Positions 1-7,310 of a stretch of DNA of 35,890 bases are shown in pieces. The notes under the pieces were generated by a model, which did no database searches, had not been told where the DNA came from, and was given only the letters and a program-made list of their open reading frames with translations. Source of the stretch: a candidate division KSB1 bacterium (GTDB lineage: Bacteria; Zhuqueibacterota; Zhuqueibacteria; Residuimicrobiales; Krinioviventaceae); the NCBI GenBank assembly GCA_034505495.1, contig JAPDQV010000037.1, positions 1 through 35,890 of the forward strand, read 5' to 3'. The position numbers and the translations under genes were made by a program. Numbering within the stretch: position 1 is the first letter of the stretch; the number at the start of each line of letters is the position of its first letter.

Positions 1-534
1 ATCGTCTTCGTCCGTTTTCTTTTCGCGAAAGATGAACTGCATCAGCAGGCCGACGATGACGCTGAACGAAACCGCGCCGATGACTCGGGCGACGCCCAAC
101 TCCAACCCCAGCACCCGCGCGGTCAGGATGATGGCCAAAATGTTGATTGCCGGGCCGCTGTAGAGAAAGGCGACGGCCGGGCCGAGTCCGGCGCCGCGCT
201 TGTAGATGCTCGCAAACAGCGGCAGCACGGTGCAGGAACAGACCGCGAGTATGGTGCCCGACACCGAAGCGACGGCATAAGCGACCCATTGTTTAGCTTG
301 AGCCCCTAAATACTTGATGACCGACGCCTGACTGACGAACACGCTGATGACGCCGGCAATGAAAAACGCCGGCAGCAGGCAAAGGATGACGTGCTCGCGC
401 GCATACCATTTGGCGAGCGACAAGGCTTCATAGACCGCGCGATCAAAGCGTGCAGTTCCGACAGGCAAGTGATAGGCGACGAGAAATCCGATCACCAACC
501 AGAAAAGTATTTTTAATTCTCTCTTCCAATCCAT
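1..534 (-). CDS. DUF318/ArsP-type permease, 3' end cut by window edge
   Basis: My own translation gives 178 residues from an ATG at 534 running off the window start without a stop. The protein has several hydrophobic segments, a CSC motif at residues 99-101 followed by TVLPLF, and a YSGPAINI motif at about 125-132; these are hallmarks of the DUF318 permease family (PF03773), which includes the organoarsenical exporter ArsP. Only roughly the first half of the family length is present. The start lies 17 bases after the stop of the CcdA-like gene and has only a weak ribosome site (GGATTGATAAAAAA before ATG). Family members often sit beside small CxxC redox proteins and ars genes, as here. Substrate cannot be read from the sequence: trivalent organoarsenicals, arsenite or another thiophilic species are possible. 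Confidence 0.85.
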   Translation of the reverse strand, partial: MDWKRELKILFWLVIGFLVAYHLPVGTARFDRAVYEALSLAKWYAREHVILCLLPAFFIAGVISVFVSQASVIKYLGAQAKQWVAYAVASVSGTILAVCSCTVLPLFASIYKRGAGLGPAVAFLYSGPAINILAIILTARVLGLELGVARVIGAVSFSVIVGLLMQFIFREKKTDEDD

Positions 535-551
535 TTTTTTATCAATCCAAT

Positions 552-1250
552 CTAAAGTATTTTCCAAATCCAATACACCCCGGCGAGCGCAACCAGCAGC
601 CCGCAGGCGCGTTTGATCCATAAAATGGTACGGTTGCCTTGACTCCAGTTAAAATATCTCTGCAATTGAGTAGAGAGCGTACCGGTCGCAACGATAACAC
701 CGCAATGCCCGACGGCAAAGGCGAGCAACAGTGCAGAGGCGCCGAGCATATCGGTTTGACTGCGGGTAAAGACCACCGCCAGTACCGGCGCCACAAAGGC
801 AAAGGTGCACGGCCCCAAGCCGATGCCGAACAGCATGCCCAACATCAGCGCCGACCACGCGCCGCCGCGGCTTTGCGGCAGCCGCAAAAGCGACCAGTCC
901 AGACGGATCAAGTCCATCAGATAAGCGCCGAACAGTAAAAAGACGCCTGCGACGACGAGGTTGCCGATGCGCCCGAGATCGCCGATCATGCGACCGGCGG
1001 CGGCGGTGATCAGTCCGATGGCGGCGATGGAGACCATGATGCCGAGAGCAAACAGCAGCGACAAGGCAAAAGCACGCCGCGTTTTTTGCCCAGACTCTTG
1101 CGCCAGCACGCCGACCACCAGCGGGATGCTCGACAAATGGCATGGGCTGAGCAGAATGCTGAGCACGCCCCACAGCGCCGCCCCGACAAGCGCAATGCCG
1201 AAGGAGCGCTGCAAAAATTCGCTCGCGAACGTCAGCAGGGCCTCGATCAT
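552..1250 (-). CDS. CcdA/DsbD-like transmembrane electron-transfer protein
   Basis: A 232-residue membrane protein with about six hydrophobic segments. The two cysteines expected of the CcdA family are visible: Cys37 in SPCHLSSIPL and Cys148 in GPCTFAFVAPVL, each at the start of a hydrophobic helix. CcdA proteins accept electrons from cytoplasmic thioredoxin and pass them to a periplasmic thiol-disulfide protein. The start codon overlaps the stop of the preceding thioredoxin-fold gene by 4 bases (ATGA), so the two are translationally coupled and that protein is the obvious partner. In cytochrome c maturation CcdA would have ccm/res neighbours; here the neighbours are arsenic genes, so a detoxification redox role is inferred. 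Family assignment is firm, physiological role is not. Confidence 0.88.
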   Translation of the reverse strand: MIEALLTFASEFLQRSFGIALVGAALWGVLSILLSPCHLSSIPLVVGVLAQESGQKTRRAFALSLLFALGIMVSIAAIGLITAAAGRMIGDLGRIGNLVVAGVFLLFGAYLMDLIRLDWSLLRLPQSRGGAWSALMLGMLFGIGLGPCTFAFVAPVLAVVFTRSQTDMLGASALLLAFAVGHCGVIVATGTLSTQLQRYFNWSQGNRTILWIKRACGLLVALAGVYWIWKIL

Positions 1251-1639
1251 GATTTGGTCCGCGGCTTCAGGCCTTTTGCGGCGAGAACCTTGTCAATTTC
1301 CTCTTTGGCATAAAAGCCCTCATGGCGATGAAATTCCACGCCTTTATCATCGAGAAAAACCTGCGTCGGTATCAGGCGGATGCCGTATTGCTTTGCCGGT
1401 GCGGGATCTTTCCAAACGTCGTGGAAAACGATCTTGATCTGGTCGCCGTACTCTTCTTCAATCGCCTTCATCACCGGCTGCATGGCCTTACAGGGAATGC
1501 AATTGACCGATCCGAGTTCGATAAAAGTGACCAGCGCCTTAGATTCGCCGCCCGGTTTTGGGTCTTCTGCTTGTCCTCGCTCGCAGCCTCCCCAAAAGCC
1601 GATGGTTACAAAGAGCACAGACAGAATGTATTTTCTCAT
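1247..1639 (-). CDS. Exported thioredoxin-fold protein, probable lipoprotein
   Basis: A 130-residue protein with an N-terminal hydrophobic signal (residues about 3-16) and a Cys at 19 preceded by FWGG, which is a poor match to a lipobox, so lipidation is possible but not certain. The mature part is a thioredoxin fold: the active site CIPC is at 47-50 after TFIELGSVN, and the cis-proline loop reads IPTQVFLD. It closely resembles small periplasmic thioredoxins paired with CcdA. It is 1 base after the upstream redox gene and overlaps the CcdA gene downstream by 4 bases. Likely role: receive electrons from the CcdA-like protein and reduce a partner outside the inner membrane, perhaps the permease or a periplasmic arsenical (inference). 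Confidence 0.87.
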   Translation of the reverse strand: MRKYILSVLFVTIGFWGGCERGQAEDPKPGGESKALVTFIELGSVNCIPCKAMQPVMKAIEEEYGDQIKIVFHDVWKDPAPAKQYGIRLIPTQVFLDDKGVEFHRHEGFYAKEEIDKVLAAKGLKPRTKS

Positions 1640-1640
1640 C

Positions 1641-1877
1641 CTATGCTCCCTTCAGCCATTTGAGGATTTCTTCGTCTTTGGGAATGCGTCCATAGGCCTT
1701 TACTTGCTCATTAATGACCAGTGCAGGCGTCATCATTACGCGATAGGCCTGTATCTTGGCCAAATCAGCTACCTTTTCGATGGTAACGTCAATGCGATTC
1801 TTTTCCGCCACTTCTTTAACTTTGGCCTCAAGGGCTTGACACTTGGGACAACCCATCCCCAATACTTTGACGACCAT
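1641..1877 (-). CDS. Small redox-active disulfide protein (thioredoxin-like, 78 aa)
   Basis: This 78-residue cytoplasmic protein carries CPKC at residues 10-13 right after the first beta strand (VVKVLGMG), and a TPALVINE segment that supplies the cis-proline. Length and motif order fit the 'redox-active disulfide protein 2' family (TIGR00412), mini-thioredoxins with glutaredoxin-like size. The family is often found next to DUF318 permeases, and such a permease closes this operon. A good ribosome site (GGAGG) precedes the ATG. It could reduce ArsC, pass electrons to the CcdA-like protein, or handle thiol-bound metalloid; the sequence does not discriminate. Confidence 0.88.
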   Translation of the reverse strand: MVVKVLGMGCPKCQALEAKVKEVAEKNRIDVTIEKVADLAKIQAYRVMMTPALVINEQVKAYGRIPKDEEILKWLKGA

Positions 1878-1888
1878 TGTAAACCTCC

Positions 1889-2923
1889 CTAATAAAGTTT
1901 CTTTTTAAAATACAAAGCGACATTCACCAGACAGATCAGCACCGGAACTTCAACCAACGGCCCGATGACCGCGGCAAAGGCTTCGCCGGAATTGATGCCG
2001 AAAACAGCTACGGCCACCGCAATCGCCAATTCAAAGTTGTTGGATGCAGCGGTAAAGGCAATGGTAGTTGAACGAGGATAATTCGCCTTGATGCGTTTTG
2101 CCATGAAAAAAGAGATCAAAAACATGAGGATAAAATAGATCAAAAGCGGTACAGCGATTCGCAGGACATCCAGAGGAAGCTGCACGATGATCTCGCCCTT
2201 AAGGGAAAACATGACGACAATGGTAAAGAGCAGCGCTATCAGCGTGATGGGCGAAATGCGCGGAATGAACCGGCCGTGATACCAGCTTTTGCCTTTCAGC
2301 TTAACCAGTATCAATTGGGTCAGCAGTCCGGCAAGAAAGGGAATGCCGAGATAAACAAATACCGATTCGGCTATTTGCCTCATGCTGATGTTTATGACGG
2401 CGCCGCTCATGCCGAAAAGCGGCGGCAATACTGTGATGAACAGCCAGGCAAAGACGGAATAAAAGAGCACTTGGAAGATTGAATTGAACGCTACCAATCC
2501 CGCTGCATATTCGGCGTCGCCTTTGGCCAGATCATTCCAAACGAGCACCATGGCGATGCAGCGCGCCAAGCCGATCAGAATCAGGCCGATCATGTAATGG
2601 GGGTAATGCGACAACATCAGGATCGCCAGGAGAAACATTAGAACAGGACCGATGACCCAATTCTGCACGAGCGATAAAACGAGAACACGCCAATCACTAA
2701 AAACTCGGCCCAACTCTTCATATCTGACTTTGGCCAAAGGCGGATACATCATTAGAATCAAGCCGACGGCAATGGGCAGATTGGTCGTGCCGCTGCTCAT
2801 CGATTGCCAAAACAAGGCCGCTTTGGGAAAGAAATACCCCGTTCCCACACCGACGAGCATTGCGGCGAAAATCCAGAGCGTCAGATAGCGGTCGAGAAAA
2901 CTGAGACGCTTTATCGTATTCAT
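1889..2923 (-). CDS. acr3: ACR3-type arsenite efflux transporter
   Basis: A 344-residue, about ten-helix membrane protein of normal family length. The ACR3 signature [13 protein letters not shown] is at about 118-130, with the conserved Cys122 of the fourth helix; the essential glutamate of the ninth helix is seen as Glu298 in [11 protein letters not shown]. These residues distinguish ACR3 from the unrelated E. coli ArsB. The protein exports arsenite using the proton-motive force. It starts 3 bases downstream of the ProC-like gene and is followed by the small redox protein, so it belongs to the arsR-led operon. The first dozen residues are hydrophilic ([12 protein letters not shown]), usual for the family. 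Confidence 0.95.
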   Translation of the reverse strand: MNTIKRLSFLDRYLTLWIFAAMLVGVGTGYFFPKAALFWQSMSSGTTNLPIAVGLILMMYPPLAKVRYEELGRVFSDWRVLVLSLVQNWVIGPVLMFLLAILMLSHYPHYMIGLILIGLARCIAMVLVWNDLAKGDAEYAAGLVAFNSIFQVLFYSVFAWLFITVLPPLFGMSGAVINISMRQIAESVFVYLGIPFLAGLLTQLILVKLKGKSWYHGRFIPRISPITLIALLFTIVVMFSLKGEIIVQLPLDVLRIAVPLLIYFILMFLISFFMAKRIKANYPRSTTIAFTAASNNFELAIAVAVAVFGINSGEAFAAVIGPLVEVPVLICLVNVALYFKKKLY

Positions 2924-2926
2924 CTG

Positions 2927-3700
2927 TCAGGATTTCAGCTTTTGGTAAAGGGCGGAAAGTTTGGTTTGATAAGCGGCTTTAATCGTCGCTTCATCTTCGC
3001 CCAGAGGTTTGACTGGGATCAGGTCCATGACCTGTTCGGCCGTTAATTCGGATTGAAAAAGCGCTTTAGCAGCGGCATGGATCATGGCAGGCAGGGCTTG
3101 GTTCAATTCAGCATCGTCGAGTCCAAAGCTTTGACCCAACTCTTTGAGTACCTGCATTTGAAACCACAAATAGGTCGGCCCCATGGCGATCACCATCGCA
3201 TAGCCTTCTATTTTTTCCTCAGCCACTTCAGGACAGGCTCCGAGCTTTTGGAACAGACCTAAATAACGGCCTTTTTCCGCGGCAGAAAACTCCAGGGGGA
3301 AAACGCAGGGATTGTAACCGGCATTCATAAAGGACGTGGCCAACGGCAGCATGCGAATCACGCGCTTAAATCCGAGAGCGCTGCTGATTTTGGCAAGGGT
3401 AAATTTAGGGGCCAGCGAGATCAGCGTCGCTTCCGGTTTGAGCGCGTTGCGAATCTCTTCCAAAACGCCCGGAATTGCAGGCGGATGAAGAGCGAGAAAA
3501 ACGTCGTCCTGCGCGGCTGCTTCCAGGTTATTCGCTGCGGGAATAATCTGAGGATAAGCCGCCTTAAGATTGTTCAGCACTTCACTGTTTACATCACTGA
3601 CAACAATCTTTTCCGGCAGCACGTCGGCGCGCCTAAATCCTTCGAGCAAAATGCGGGTCGCCCGACCACCGCCGATGAAACCCCAAGAACGTTGAGCCAT
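2927..3700 (-). CDS. Divergent pyrroline-5-carboxylate-reductase-like NAD(P) dehydrogenase inside ars operon
   Basis: Start chosen at 3700 (MAQRSWG): TAAGGAGGCG lies just upstream, and a longer frame to 3919 would run back through arsC. The 257-residue product has an N-terminal Rossmann motif (GFIGGGRATR, residues 6-15), a beta strand ending in VVSD, and an alpha-helical second half resembling the ProC dimerisation domain (GPTYLWFQMQVLKELG). Two canonical ProC features are altered: the MPNTP segment reads MLPLATS, and the SGSGPAY loop reads IAMGPTY. It could be the missing ProC of the neighbouring proBA genes, but these changes and its place between arsC and acr3 suggest another substrate. 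Fold is fairly sure; reaction is unknown. Confidence 0.8.
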   Translation of the reverse strand: MAQRSWGFIGGGRATRILLEGFRRADVLPEKIVVSDVNSEVLNNLKAAYPQIIPAANNLEAAAQDDVFLALHPPAIPGVLEEIRNALKPEATLISLAPKFTLAKISSALGFKRVIRMLPLATSFMNAGYNPCVFPLEFSAAEKGRYLGLFQKLGACPEVAEEKIEGYAMVIAMGPTYLWFQMQVLKELGQSFGLDDAELNQALPAMIHAAAKALFQSELTAEQVMDLIPVKPLGEDEATIKAAYQTKLSALYQKLKS

Positions 3701-3710
3701 AACCGCCTCC

Positions 3711-4127
3711 TTATCGTTCGAGACTTGAATAGAATTGAAAAAATTTTTCCTTAATTTCATCCCGAATTCGGCGAAACACCTCCAATACTTCTTCTTCGCT
3801 GCCGGTTGCCATAGCAGGATCTTCGAATCCGATATGCAGACGATGTTTGACCGAACCCAAAAACACGGGACAAGTTTCACGGGCATGATCGCAAACCGTA
3901 ATGACGTAATCAAAGTCAATCGGCAGAAACTGTTCGACGGCTTTCGGATAGGAGTGGGATAAATCGATACCGACTTCGGCCATCACCTGCACCGCTTTGG
4001 GATGAACCCGCTCGGCCGGAGCCGTACCTGCCGAATATACTTCGAGTCGCGGATCGAACGATTTGAGCCACCCTTCCGCCATTTGGCTGCGGCAGGAATT
4101 GCCGGTGCAAAGAATCAGTATTTTCAT
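3711..4127 (-). CDS. arsC: Arsenate reductase, thioredoxin-coupled (low-molecular-weight phosphatase fold)
   Basis: A 138-residue protein of the pI258-type ArsC family. The phosphate-loop signature CTGNSCRSQMAEGW starts at Cys7, and the shuttle cysteines are Cys79 and Cys86 in CDHARETCPVF, so the complete three-cysteine relay is present. It reduces arsenate to arsenite, with thioredoxin resolving the disulfide between Cys79 and Cys86. The start overlaps the stop of arsR by 4 bases (ATGA), indicating coupling. The arsenite produced is the substrate for the ACR3 exporter two genes on. The redox proteins later in the operon are plausible electron donors. Confidence 0.96.
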   Translation of the reverse strand: MKILILCTGNSCRSQMAEGWLKSFDPRLEVYSAGTAPAERVHPKAVQVMAEVGIDLSHSYPKAVEQFLPIDFDYVITVCDHARETCPVFLGSVKHRLHIGFEDPAMATGSEEEVLEVFRRIRDEIKEKFFQFYSSLER

Positions 4128-4492
4128 GATATTGCCGTTTTTGGGTTTTCGATACTACAGATGGCGTTGCGGTCGACGTTCGCAGCGGCTTGTCGATCGA
4201 TTTTTGCCGAAGGTTCCCGCTCCATGATTCGATCGATCAGAGCCAACAGCGTTTGCACCTCTTCAGCATTCGGGTCAGGATTGCGGGCATAATTGACCCA
4301 CTTGCCCTCTTTGATATCGACAATGAATCCGGCGTCGCGCAAAATAGAAAGATGCTGCGAAACGGTAGAGATCGCCAGCTGCAGTACCTCGCGAATTTCG
4401 CACACGCATAACGGGCGAGCTTTGAGGATCCAAAGGATTCGCAAACGAGTGTTGTCGGCAATCGCTTTAAAGAGTTTTGAAATATCCCGCAT
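4124..4492 (-). CDS. arsR: ArsR-family metalloregulatory repressor
   Basis: A 122-residue winged-helix protein. The DNA-binding helix region spans about 33-60 (EIREVLQLAISTVSQHLSILRDAG region) and is preceded by LCVCEI, whose Cys29 and Cys31 match the CVC arsenite site of classical ArsR. The wing reads VDIKEGKWVNYA. It should bind the operon promoter and leave it on arsenite binding. The C-terminal tail (residues about 95-122, with Cys at 114) is longer than in many ArsR proteins. The assigned ATG has GGAAGG directly against it, so spacing is short and the start is less certain than the gene. First gene of the ars operon. Confidence 0.93.
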   Translation of the reverse strand: MRDISKLFKAIADNTRLRILWILKARPLCVCEIREVLQLAISTVSQHLSILRDAGFIVDIKEGKWVNYARNPDPNAEEVQTLLALIDRIMEREPSAKIDRQAAANVDRNAICSIENPKTAIS

Positions 4493-4506
4493 CCTTCCAT
4501 TCTTTC

Positions 4507-4526
4507 ATTTCGTCATTTGCCGAAAT
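4507..4526. promoter_or_regulatory. Candidate ArsR operator, inverted repeat
   Basis: ATTTCG and CGAAAT form perfect 6-base arms around an 8-base spacer. The repeat lies between the candidate -10 box and the arsR start, a common position for an autoregulatory ArsR site. The match is short and no consensus for this lineage is known to me, so this is an inference from position and symmetry. Confidence 0.35.
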
Positions 4527-4552
4527 ATAGAAACAACGAATGACAAAAACAA
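4524..4552 (-). promoter_or_regulatory. Candidate promoter of the ars operon
   Basis: On the minus strand TTGTTT (4552-4547) and TATATT (4529-4524) are separated by 17 bases, about 30 bases upstream of the arsR start, in the only AT-rich gap before the operon. The boxes are fair matches to a sigma-70 promoter. The overlap with the inverted repeat at 4507-4526 would let ArsR block it. Confidence 0.4.
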
Positions 4553-4574
4553 AAAATTTTTTCACGGACGATCG

Positions 4575-4754
4575 TCAGCGCGATTTTTTGCGCAGGAATA
4601 GAGCCAAGGATACCCCGGCGACAAGTCCGGCCGTAAAAAGGATGACGGCGTCAAGCGTTCGCGCCGTACGGCCGACGACGGACAGCGTCGCGGCAGCAGC
4701 AACCACCAACGCGACCAAGAAAAGCGCAACGGCAATTCGCTTAGCAGGTCCCAC
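4575..4754 (-). CDS. Small hypothetical membrane protein, 59 aa
   Basis: An ORF starting at GTG 4754, preceded by AGAAAGGAAATTTGCC, which supplies a well-placed ribosome site; upstream in-frame ATG codons (4817 and 4808) overlap the end of proA and have no better site. The product has a short basic start, a hydrophobic helix at about 8-27, a short loop RTARTLD, a second helix at about 34-53 and a basic end (RKKSR): a two-helix hairpin. It sits between proA and arsR in the same direction. I do not recognise a family. Composition supports a real membrane protein, but short GC-rich reading frames can mimic this. Confidence 0.5.
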   Translation of the reverse strand: MGPAKRIAVALFLVALVVAAAATLSVVGRTARTLDAVILFTAGLVAGVSLALFLRKKSR

Positions 4755-4807
4755 GGCAAATTTCCTTTCTGATTGATCCAGGGATATAAATACCGAAAAA
4801 TAGGGCA

Positions 4808-6085
4808 TTATTCCCAAGATAATCCATGTCGGGTTTGGCCGTCCCCGTGAACGATAAATTTTTGCGTCGTCAGAGCTTCGAGACCCATGGGCCCGAAGGC
4901 GTGCAGTTTGGTGGTCGAGATGCCGATTTCGGCTCCCAGCCCCAGCTGTCCGCCGTCGGAAAAGCGCGAGGAGGCGTTGACCAATACCACCGAAGAGTTG
5001 ACGCGGCGCAGGAATTCCTTGGCGTGCGCGTAATCGTTGGTAACGATCACCTCGGTGTGATCCGATCCGAAGCGTTGAATATGCTCGATGGCTTCTTCCA
5101 AACCGGAAACGACGCGCACCGCCAAAATCAACGCCAGATATTCAGCGGCGTAATCCTCTTCTGTAGCAGCAAGCATATCGGGAACGATGCGCCTTGCTTT
5201 TTCACAGCCGCGGAGTTCGACACCCTTTCGACGCATCACCTCGGCGGCCTTGGGCAGAAACGTTTCGGCAATCTGCTCATGGATTAGCAGCGTTTCCAAA
5301 GCATTACAGACCGCCGGTCGCGAGCACTTGCCGTCGACCAGGAGATCGATCGCCATGTCGACATCGGCGTTATAGTCGACGAATTGGTGGCAGACGCCTT
5401 TGTAGTGTTTGATGACCGGAATGCGGCTATGCTCGGCCACGAAACGAATCAAACCTTCGCCGCCGCGAGGAATGACCAGATCAATCTCATCAGTAAAGGT
5501 CAGCAGTTCTTTGATCGCCTCGCGTTCGATCGTCGGAATAAAAGTGATCGCGGCCGTCGGTTCACCCAAAGATCGCAAAACCTGATGCAAAACGTCGACA
5601 ATTGCCTGATTGGAATGAAAAGCTTCGGAACCGCCGCGCAGAATCACGGCGTTTCCGGATTTAAGGCAAAGAGCGGCGGCATCGGAGGTGACATTGGGTC
5701 TCGCTTCATAAATGATGGCAATCACGCCGAGGGGAATGCGTTGATAGGAAACCTGCAGGCCGTTGGGACGGCGCCAGGTTTTGGTGATTTCGCCGACCGG
5801 GTCGGGCAGCGCGGCAATTTCGCGAACGGCTTCGGCCATGGCCCGCAGGCGCTCCCCGTTTAGCAGCAGCCGATCGATCATTGCTTCTCTCAAGCCGTTC
5901 AGACGCGCCGTCTCAATGTCCTTTGCATTGGCGGCAAGGATCGCGCCTTCGTTGTTCACGAGCGCCTCGGCTATGCCGTTCAGCAGCCGATTCTTTTTTA
6001 CGGTCGGCCATTGTGCTGTAATTTTTGCCGCAGCGCGGCAAGCGGCGGCAAGTTCACGCAGAGTGTTATTTGAATTTTTTATCAT
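4808..6085 (-). CDS. proA: Glutamate-5-semialdehyde (gamma-glutamyl phosphate) dehydrogenase
   Basis: Second enzyme of proline synthesis: NADPH-dependent reduction of gamma-glutamyl phosphate to glutamate semialdehyde in the cytoplasm. The 425-residue length is normal. Family motifs seen include IPLGVIAIIYEARPNVT (117-133), LKSGNAVILRGGSEA (141-155) and the catalytic Cys260 in RPAVCNALET. The start at 6085 (MIKNSN) is preferred over 6106 because GGAGGGAGG stands just before it. It overlaps the 3' end of proB by 20 bases, so the two are cotranscribed and probably coupled. Confidence 0.96.
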   Translation of the reverse strand: MIKNSNNTLRELAAACRAAAKITAQWPTVKKNRLLNGIAEALVNNEGAILAANAKDIETARLNGLREAMIDRLLLNGERLRAMAEAVREIAALPDPVGEITKTWRRPNGLQVSYQRIPLGVIAIIYEARPNVTSDAAALCLKSGNAVILRGGSEAFHSNQAIVDVLHQVLRSLGEPTAAITFIPTIEREAIKELLTFTDEIDLVIPRGGEGLIRFVAEHSRIPVIKHYKGVCHQFVDYNADVDMAIDLLVDGKCSRPAVCNALETLLIHEQIAETFLPKAAEVMRRKGVELRGCEKARRIVPDMLAATEEDYAAEYLALILAVRVVSGLEEAIEHIQRFGSDHTEVIVTNDYAHAKEFLRRVNSSVVLVNASSRFSDGGQLGLGAEIGISTTKLHAFGPMGLEALTTQKFIVHGDGQTRHGLSWE

Positions 6086-7232
6086 CCTCCCTCCTTCCTC
6101 TTTCAAATCCGCCGGTCGGATTGGCTTGCATCAACACCAGATCGTTGCGGTGCACCACCTCTTCGGCGGTGATGTAACCTAAAATGGAAAGAATCTCGTG
6201 CGACTTTCTGCCCATGATTCGGCGCAGGTCATCCGTTTCGTATTGGCAGAGTCCTTTGGCAATATATTCTTTTTGTTGGGAATAGATATCGACAAAATCC
6301 CCCGGTTTGAAGCGGCCCTGCACATCCACAATTCCGGAGGGCAGCAGCGAGGCGCCTCCGGTCAACAGAGCCCGCTTGGCGCCGTCGTCGATGATCAGTA
6401 CGCCCTTGCTGCGCGCCGTGTGCAGCATCCAATGCTTTTTGGCGGTAATCGGCGACCGAACGCGCTGAAAATAGGTGCCCGGGCACTCGCCTGAAGAAAG
6501 AGCGGCAAAGGCTTCCTGTTTTGTACCGTTAAAAATGATCGTATCGATGCCGCGCAGCGCCGCTTTTTCCGCCGCCTGCAGTTTGGTGATCATGCCTCCG
6601 GTTGATACGCCGCTGCCGCGTCCGCCTGCCAGAGCATAGATCGAAGCATCGATCCTTTCCACAAAAGAGATCAACTGGGCATCGGCATATTGCTTGGGGT
6701 CTTTGTCGAACAGCCCGTCGATGTCAGAGGCAATGAGCAGCAGATCGGCTTCGGCCAATACGGCGACGTAAGCGGCCAAATTGTCGTTATCGCCCACGCG
6801 CAGCTCATCGACGACGGTGGTGTCGTTTTCGTTGATGATCGGCAGAACTTGGCGTTCGAGCAGCTCCATCAGCGTATTTTTGGCATTGACAAAGCGCCGT
6901 CGTTCCTTGAGATCGTCAAAGGTCAATAAAAGCTGCGCGCAGGGAAAGTCAAAGTATTTGCTCCAATGCGTCATCAGCAGCGGCTGTCCGACCGCAGCCA
7001 GCGCCTGCTTTTCGCGAATCGTCAATGGCTTGCTGACACGGGAAAGCACGGACAGTCCCGCCGCTACAGCGCCGGAGCTGACCAAAATGATTTCCTTGCC
7101 CAAGGCCCGACATTGGGCAATAAATGCGGCAATGTGGATGGTATTTTCGTTGGAAACGCGGCGGCCTTCGGGCGCCACCAGCGTGCTGCCGACCTTGAGC
7201 ACCGCCCGTTTCCATGACGGTAATGGAACCAT
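6066..7232 (-). CDS. proB: Glutamate 5-kinase with C-terminal PUA domain
   Basis: First enzyme of proline synthesis, phosphorylating the gamma-carboxyl of glutamate; usually feedback-inhibited by proline. The 388-residue product has the amino-acid-kinase domain (VLKVGSTLV at the start, VSSGAVAAG, INENDTTVVDEL, GDNDNLAA, GSGVSTGGMITKL) and a C-terminal PUA domain from about 280, as in E. coli ProB. Start taken at ATG 7232: the longer frame to 7295 would begin inside the terminator hairpin of the upstream gene. No clear ribosome site is visible; an AATTATAAAG box lies about 8 bases before the ATG, so a very short or leaderless message is possible. Ends with a short polar tail that overlaps proA. 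Confidence 0.94.
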   Translation of the reverse strand: MVPLPSWKRAVLKVGSTLVAPEGRRVSNENTIHIAAFIAQCRALGKEIILVSSGAVAAGLSVLSRVSKPLTIREKQALAAVGQPLLMTHWSKYFDFPCAQLLLTFDDLKERRRFVNAKNTLMELLERQVLPIINENDTTVVDELRVGDNDNLAAYVAVLAEADLLLIASDIDGLFDKDPKQYADAQLISFVERIDASIYALAGGRGSGVSTGGMITKLQAAEKAALRGIDTIIFNGTKQEAFAALSSGECPGTYFQRVRSPITAKKHWMLHTARSKGVLIIDDGAKRALLTGGASLLPSGIVDVQGRFKPGDFVDIYSQQKEYIAKGLCQYETDDLRRIMGRKSHEILSILGYITAEEVVHRNDLVLMQANPTGGFERGRREDDKKFK

Positions 7233-7264
7233 AACAATCTTTATAATTGGGAGATAAGCTGAAA

Positions 7265-7287
7265 GGCGCTGCCGTGTCGGCAGCGCC
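7265..7287 (-). terminator. Hairpin terminator after the CotH-type gene
   Basis: A perfect 10-base inverted repeat (GGCGCTGCCG / CGGCAGCGCC) with a 3-base loop, followed on the minus strand by TTTC. It lies 24 bases after the stop of the large secreted protein and before proB. The T tract is short, so efficiency is uncertain. Confidence 0.75.
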
Positions 7288-7310
7288 CGAAGCAATATAG
7301 TATTTTTTCG

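Noticed and set aside
3701..3919. N-terminal extension of the ProC-like gene
   Set aside because: The extra 73 codons lie over arsC in another frame and lack domain-like sequence; the internal ATG at 3700 has a strong ribosome site.
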